Notes under the pieces: generated by a model | Told to the model about the DNA's origin: nothing | Databases searched by the model: none | What the model saw: the letters and a program-made list of their open reading frames with translations, nothing else | Translations under genes and position numbers: made by a program | Source of the DNA: a virus | Direction: 5' to 3' (one strand) | DNA length: 27,369 nt | IMG/VR virus record: IMGVR_UViG_3300029259_000410 | Location: 1-27,369 of that record | In this document: one piece after another, positions 24,101-27,369 of the stretch | Layout: every line of letters begins with the position of its first letter | Position numbering within the stretch: position 1 is the stretch's first letter

Positions 24101-27100
24101 GTCAAACAACCAGTGTTCCAGATTCGGCTACCCAAAATAACACTGAATCAGAGACTGTTCTTGAAAATACACAAGAAAATCAACAGGTTACAGAAAGTGA
24201 AGCGTCTGCGGATACTGTTGTTACTGAAACAGTTGAAAAAGATAATAGTAATCGAGTTACTGTTTACGATGCCACGGGTAACTCTTACTCTGCTGAAATT
24301 GTTTCTGTTAGTGATCAAGGCACGACCATTGTTAAAAACCAGGCTGGCGAAGAAGTCATTCTTGGCTCAGATCCAAGTGCATTAGAGGTAAATGCAAAAG
24401 ATCCTGAATACAAAGTTGATGCTAAGGGTAATAAGCACAACGGTGCTACCATCTCAGCATTGAGCGATGCTCAATTAAAAGAATTGATCTCGTCTGAGGA
24501 AGCTTTAAGAGCTGGTTCTAGTAGTCGTAGCGTCAATGCACTTACAAATATCAACGCCGCTAAACTGGAACTTAAGAGAAGAGAGAGTAAGCCTGAGCAG
24601 AAAACGGCTGATGCCGCACAAACTGTAGAAGCAGAAACCGTTGAACCAACTATTGAAGAGCAAGTAGCAAACAGCGACCTTAAAGAATCGTTTAGCTTTA
24701 ACAAGAGCAAAACAAACATTCTTCATCACATAGGTAACCTTGCTGATGCGCTTAAAGGTAATCTGGACTCAGTGGCTAAGTTTCTTAGGCAAGAGTCAGT
24801 TAATGAGTTAGAAGAGCAATCAATACGTAGCTTTGGTTATTTTGCTGATTCAGTATCAGATAGCTTACAGGGTATTTTTGATGTCCGAAGGGCATCAAAA
24901 GACAGTCCAACAGCTAAGAAAGGTGATGTACTCACACAAACTGACCCTGCTCAAAACTTTGCAGATGAGAACGGTAATCTAACTGAGGAAGCCAGCACCG
25001 CTATCGCTGCAGCTGTCTATAATTGGATCGCAACAAAAGCGGGTTCTACGCTGTACAACAATGACTTTTCTATTGCTGCCTTACTGGGTATTCAAGAAGA
25101 GAATGTCACTAATGCGATGCGGGAAATGTTTGGTGAAGGCGGTGTGTCACAGACCACAGTGTCGCGCCTACTGGGTGCAGAGATTGTCCGTAACCTTGGC
25201 TTGCGTAATAAAGATAAAACCATCCCAGCTAACCATTTGCCTCGCTTAGAGCAGGCAATGGGTAATCTGGCGATTGCTTATATGCGTGATCAAGGCATTG
25301 TAGAGTCTTACGCTGTCACAGCTAAAGAGTTAGGTGAGCTGACATCTAGGGAATCTAAAGCCGATTTAGTAATGCTTCAGGCTACATCAGAAGTTAATGA
25401 GTCAGGTGATGCTACGTTATCTGAAGAATTATCTTCTTTTGTAGAAATGGAACAGGCAAGTAATTATGTGGTTGGTCGTTTATTTGAGACTACCTTTGCC
25501 AAGGAATTCCCATCGCTGACGCCTATAAACACAACAGTGACTAAGCAGAAAGGTACTGTAAAAAACATTGCTGAAAAAATGCTTGCTATCCTACGTAGGC
25601 ATCAGATTCGTGCTCACCAGATTGCAGGTGACACAGATGGTGCTTTGATGTTCCTGACACGTAAGCAGCAGGAAGACGCGCTAGGCGTTGTTACTGACGA
25701 GTCCATTAATAAGTTGCATGAGTCTCGACGCAAGGGTGCCAAAGGCAAGCAGCGCACACAGCGTGCTGAATTAAATAATTACGCTGAGTTCCGTGAGCGT
25801 ATGTTAAACCAGAAATCTGGTTTGAAAAGCCCCTTCTACTTTGCTCATGAGATCTGGAAGAACCAACGCATTGGCATGGTAGGTAATGTGGTAAACACCC
25901 AGCGTTCTAAGATCCAGCGTGGCTTGATTCGTATGAATGCATGGGTCACTCAAGTTGATCCTAATAACAACAAGCAACGTACATTGTTCTTAATGGGAGT
26001 CGCTCAGGGTATTGGTGTCACAGTAAGTGCTGGGGACAATAAGCGAAAGTTTGATGCATTAACTCGCAGAGAAGCCCTTGACGAAGTTGAAGCAAAACTT
26101 GCTCAACCTGTCTTTAAAAAAGCGATTGATGCTTTAGTTAAGATTCAGGATGTGCGTGATCTCAGTGAATCTGAAGTACAACAGCTACAACAAGCTATTG
26201 TTGACGGTATTAAAGCTGGAGGTGAAGGGTCACAGACGTTACACGCCTTAACTAACTACGCACGTATGAAGGCAGCTAACGGTGACAAATTTACATCAGA
26301 CCTTGCGCTTGAGATAGATGGCATTGCCAATGGCATTATGATTGGTACGATGCAGTTTATGCCAGGGAACGCACGAATTAAGTCTATGCTGGCAAGGGGT
26401 GGTATCTTTCTTAATAACATGCGTTCTTTTGGTGAGTATAAAGCGCGTGGGAATAAAGATACCTACGAAAACCTTGCATCTATCTGGAGCCAATCGTTAG
26501 CTGTATTAAAAGCAAGAAATCCTGCACAGTTTATTGTTGCGGAGCGGTTTTTTACAATTAACCGGCAATCAGCCAAAGATCCAGTACTAACAACGGTCTA
26601 CGGCGCAGGTGTCAAAGGCATTGTTAACTCAGTATCTGACGCGTTTATTGAAAACATCTTGATCGAAATAGAAACTATTGTGAATGGGCCCGAATCTACG
26701 GGTAAACAAGCAATGGCGCTTAAGAAACTAGACGAAGACCTGAAGTTATTAACCCAAGGTAAGTCGATATTGCCTACTCTTAATCCAAATGAAATCATGG
26801 AAATGAAACTGGACTATCAGGGTATTTACGCACTACGTAGCTGGGTAGAAAATAATCATGGTGTTGCTGTAATGAATGCCATTAAACAGGAGTTCGGTGA
26901 GTTCATTAAGAACCGCACGCGATACAATGAAGTAATCAACGCCATTAACGATCAGTTTGTTGGACTGTTTGAGCAAGCGATTGCTGACGCACGCAAAGAG
27001 GCAATAGATGACGGGACAATTACCAAGAACGATGACTTACCTGTTGAGACTATAGAAAAAATTATAGCTGATCTACAAGGTGCAATCCCTGGTATTAACA

Positions 27101-27369
27101 ATGCTTTCAGTGTGGATCATGCTGAGCTAATGCAGCTAGCTAAACAAGGGCGTAGTGAAGGAAGTGCCAAGCTTTATAAAGTAGAAACTAAACTGGGCCG
27201 CAAAGTAGATGGGGTAAAGTCCATTAACTCAACAGGTCAGGCGCGTGATTGGGTCGATGATCTTGGTGTGTCCCCTACAGTCCTTAGTATTCACTCATTG
27301 GATGCTGCAGTTGCGCTACAAACTCTGGGGTTTGCTTCAGTACTTAACGTACACGATGGTTTCTATACC
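21109..27369 (+). CDS. Virion RNA polymerase (N4 vRNAP-like), 3'-truncated by window
   Basis: Open from ATG 21109 to the window edge (2,087 residues, no stop). Single-subunit T7/N4-type RNA polymerase hallmarks: a probable T/DxxGR-motif counterpart near R1587 (IWKNQRIGMVG); motif A EIDGIANGIMIG with catalytic D1737; motif B R1819-x3-K1823-x7-Y1831-G1832, the exact spacing of T7 R627/K631/Y639; motif C VHDGF with H2082 and D2083, like T7 HDSF. The RNAP domain would begin near 1180, by analogy with N4 mini-vRNAP. Before it lie a helical N-terminus with a Gly/Ala-rich VGEGSTEGFQ...AAMIGAGAGSGT segment (505-550), coiled coil (about 570-720) and a Ser/Thr/Gln/Glu-rich linker (about 945-1044). N4 vRNAP is 3,500 residues, so a large C-terminal part likely lies beyond the window. 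It is probably packaged in the virion and starts early transcription. Confidence 0.87.
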   Translation, partial: MSKHTPISDQENAEIDKAIEVNKYVDNSDLNLNIARLRAQANQNPDPSLIKTALNSLPDKQPVFTRSPDSLSSEAMAAPQQVAPQKVPTFSEAKQAITKPLADAKITKLAEIDKTADLENVVNTNPLMWEQELDRMAKVREETAIRNRDAVVTDEELATIPGQLVNAGVAALDGGARVAGQIGSLPFNLEAAKTLTAMSPEVQEAFEASLVNQGKNKAIDERRQEIQKKAVKEGMTPGLQAELTKLDTIQSNIPSLSEEQTALLGSPSALGNNEDMALRPGEKPLFPEGSELYNQTYVPKTNQQEMDGLLATLETAEDIDNFWNQDTWLSGKFNDSDRDVLLEDFGKTYDKWFGDHNSFDSPEDTLAVAGMILEGAGDLISNPGATMEYVAENLPQLLIGGVVKGGLALTNVSYAMDEYRKGIQEVLAETGALPDHEQSGEMLAWSLSLAVAEQLGDASVIRGLRRFKPSKKVTDPVAEAVKKTVRDSLIKQLGQRTGTVAKSFVGEGSTEGFQTAVESTEVRGKDLSTADPKEVYTAAMIGAGAGSGTVAPGQTLGATKDVVQTAASNRMNAWAGQAKVRREKSAATQAADEQALGKAIETGDFTEFAGNDSTNSVENTAKVELVQKIGTIAAAYEDLVGRATETQPVDLQESRKLVNGAAQVIQVEHEAITALEKKIVASTSQSEQKKLNKELVQRKTARDQATEAVEAMKAKHTKLLNVGALVDQVTTATTRSTEFKIAGQEILELLQVSPESLANAKDLLSSPHWTKEERNELQLHITAEQSKDTLRNSPELKSTQSVQNNVIDGGDGYKGAEQYRSSILSALDFGNDSMVNRELNQLRTFVKSHTNKAKAFALAYAPYGRKSDNPGQPLSASQEETEAKKYVESTWKTKKGKPYNVSDKFSPLVDNVQYESQALQDTLAYLEAVINARKARNEETKTEKVSTRTAESTKEPDANPNASVDQQPSQGETTSTDTQGTSQSGANVQSSTVEGNTGQTTSVPDSATQNNTESETVLENTQENQQVTESEASADTVVTETVEKDNSNRVTVYDATGNSYSAEIVSVSDQGTTIVKNQAGEEVILGSDPSALEVNAKDPEYKVDAKGNKHNGATISALSDAQLKELISSEEALRAGSSSRSVNALTNINAAKLELKRRESKPEQKTADAAQTVEAETVEPTIEEQVANSDLKESFSFNKSKTNILHHIGNLADALKGNLDSVAKFLRQESVNELEEQSIRSFGYFADSVSDSLQGIFDVRRASKDSPTAKKGDVLTQTDPAQNFADENGNLTEEASTAIAAAVYNWIATKAGSTLYNNDFSIAALLGIQEENVTNAMREMFGEGGVSQTTVSRLLGAEIVRNLGLRNKDKTIPANHLPRLEQAMGNLAIAYMRDQGIVESYAVTAKELGELTSRESKADLVMLQATSEVNESGDATLSEELSSFVEMEQASNYVVGRLFETTFAKEFPSLTPINTTVTKQKGTVKNIAEKMLAILRRHQIRAHQIAGDTDGALMFLTRKQQEDALGVVTDESINKLHESRRKGAKGKQRTQRAELNNYAEFRERMLNQKSGLKSPFYFAHEIWKNQRIGMVGNVVNTQRSKIQRGLIRMNAWVTQVDPNNNKQRTLFLMGVAQGIGVTVSAGDNKRKFDALTRREALDEVEAKLAQPVFKKAIDALVKIQDVRDLSESEVQQLQQAIVDGIKAGGEGSQTLHALTNYARMKAANGDKFTSDLALEIDGIANGIMIGTMQFMPGNARIKSMLARGGIFLNNMRSFGEYKARGNKDTYENLASIWSQSLAVLKARNPAQFIVAERFFTINRQSAKDPVLTTVYGAGVKGIVNSVSDAFIENILIEIETIVNGPESTGKQAMALKKLDEDLKLLTQGKSILPTLNPNEIMEMKLDYQGIYALRSWVENNHGVAVMNAIKQEFGEFIKNRTRYNEVINAINDQFVGLFEQAIADARKEAIDDGTITKNDDLPVETIEKIIADLQGAIPGINNAFSVDHAELMQLAKQGRSEGSAKLYKVETKLGRKVDGVKSINSTGQARDWVDDLGVSPTVLSIHSLDAAVALQTLGFASVLNVHDGFYT

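Noticed and set aside
1-27369. tRNA genes, CRISPR arrays, insertion sequences, integrase or attachment sites
   Set aside because: No cloverleaf, regularly spaced repeats, transposase or integrase motifs were seen by eye.

Overview
The window is a late-gene segment of a tailed double-stranded DNA phage, most likely a short-tailed virus of a Gram-negative bacterium, perhaps a marine gammaproteobacterium. Coding is dense, ribosome sites are Shine-Dalgarno type, and no bacterial housekeeping genes or tRNAs are seen. Two landmarks tie it to the N4 supergroup (Schitoviridae-like): a major capsid protein resembling the N4 gp56 family, and a giant open frame at the right end (21109 to the window edge, at least 2,087 residues). 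That frame carries the hallmark residues of a single-subunit T7/N4-type RNA polymerase, so it is best read as a virion-packaged RNA polymerase (vRNAP). The host and taxonomic statements are inference.

Layout. (1) Positions 2-2680, plus strand: a 5'-truncated tail fibre with BspA-like (DUF285) repeats, a tail-fibre assembly chaperone, two small basic proteins, a GTA-type holin and a small tail-anchored coiled-coil protein. A hairpin terminator follows the holin gene. (2) Positions 2686-4298, minus strand: a compact island, read right to left, of PhoH-like ATPase, glutaredoxin, M15 peptidase (probable endolysin) and a small unknown. (3) Positions 4411-9995, plus strand: a translationally coupled tail operon around a 1,024-residue lambda-gpJ-like fibre with FN3, coiled-coil repeats and a DUF1983 region, followed by smaller tail-associated or unknown proteins and a one-TM peptide. 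(4) A 186-bp AT-rich non-coding region with palindromes and a possible promoter. (5) Positions 10182-15071: portal, small conserved head protein, scaffold and major capsid protein, with terminators after the portal and capsid genes. (6) Positions 15141-27369: a HeH-like protein, a coiled-coil protein, three proteins that look like ejection (internal virion) proteins, and the vRNAP, with further terminators at 16731 and 21060.

How it fits together. Portal, scaffold and capsid build the head. The ejection proteins and the vRNAP would be packaged and delivered with the DNA, so early transcription would not depend on host sigma factors. The fibres and chaperone set host range. The holin and M15 peptidase release progeny. 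PhoH and glutaredoxin are auxiliary metabolic-type genes common in marine phages. The order portal, capsid, small virion proteins, vRNAP matches N4, but the lambda-J-like fibre is unusual beside N4-type genes. The terminase and the vRNAP C-terminus are outside the window. No gene-free stretch exceeds 300 bases.
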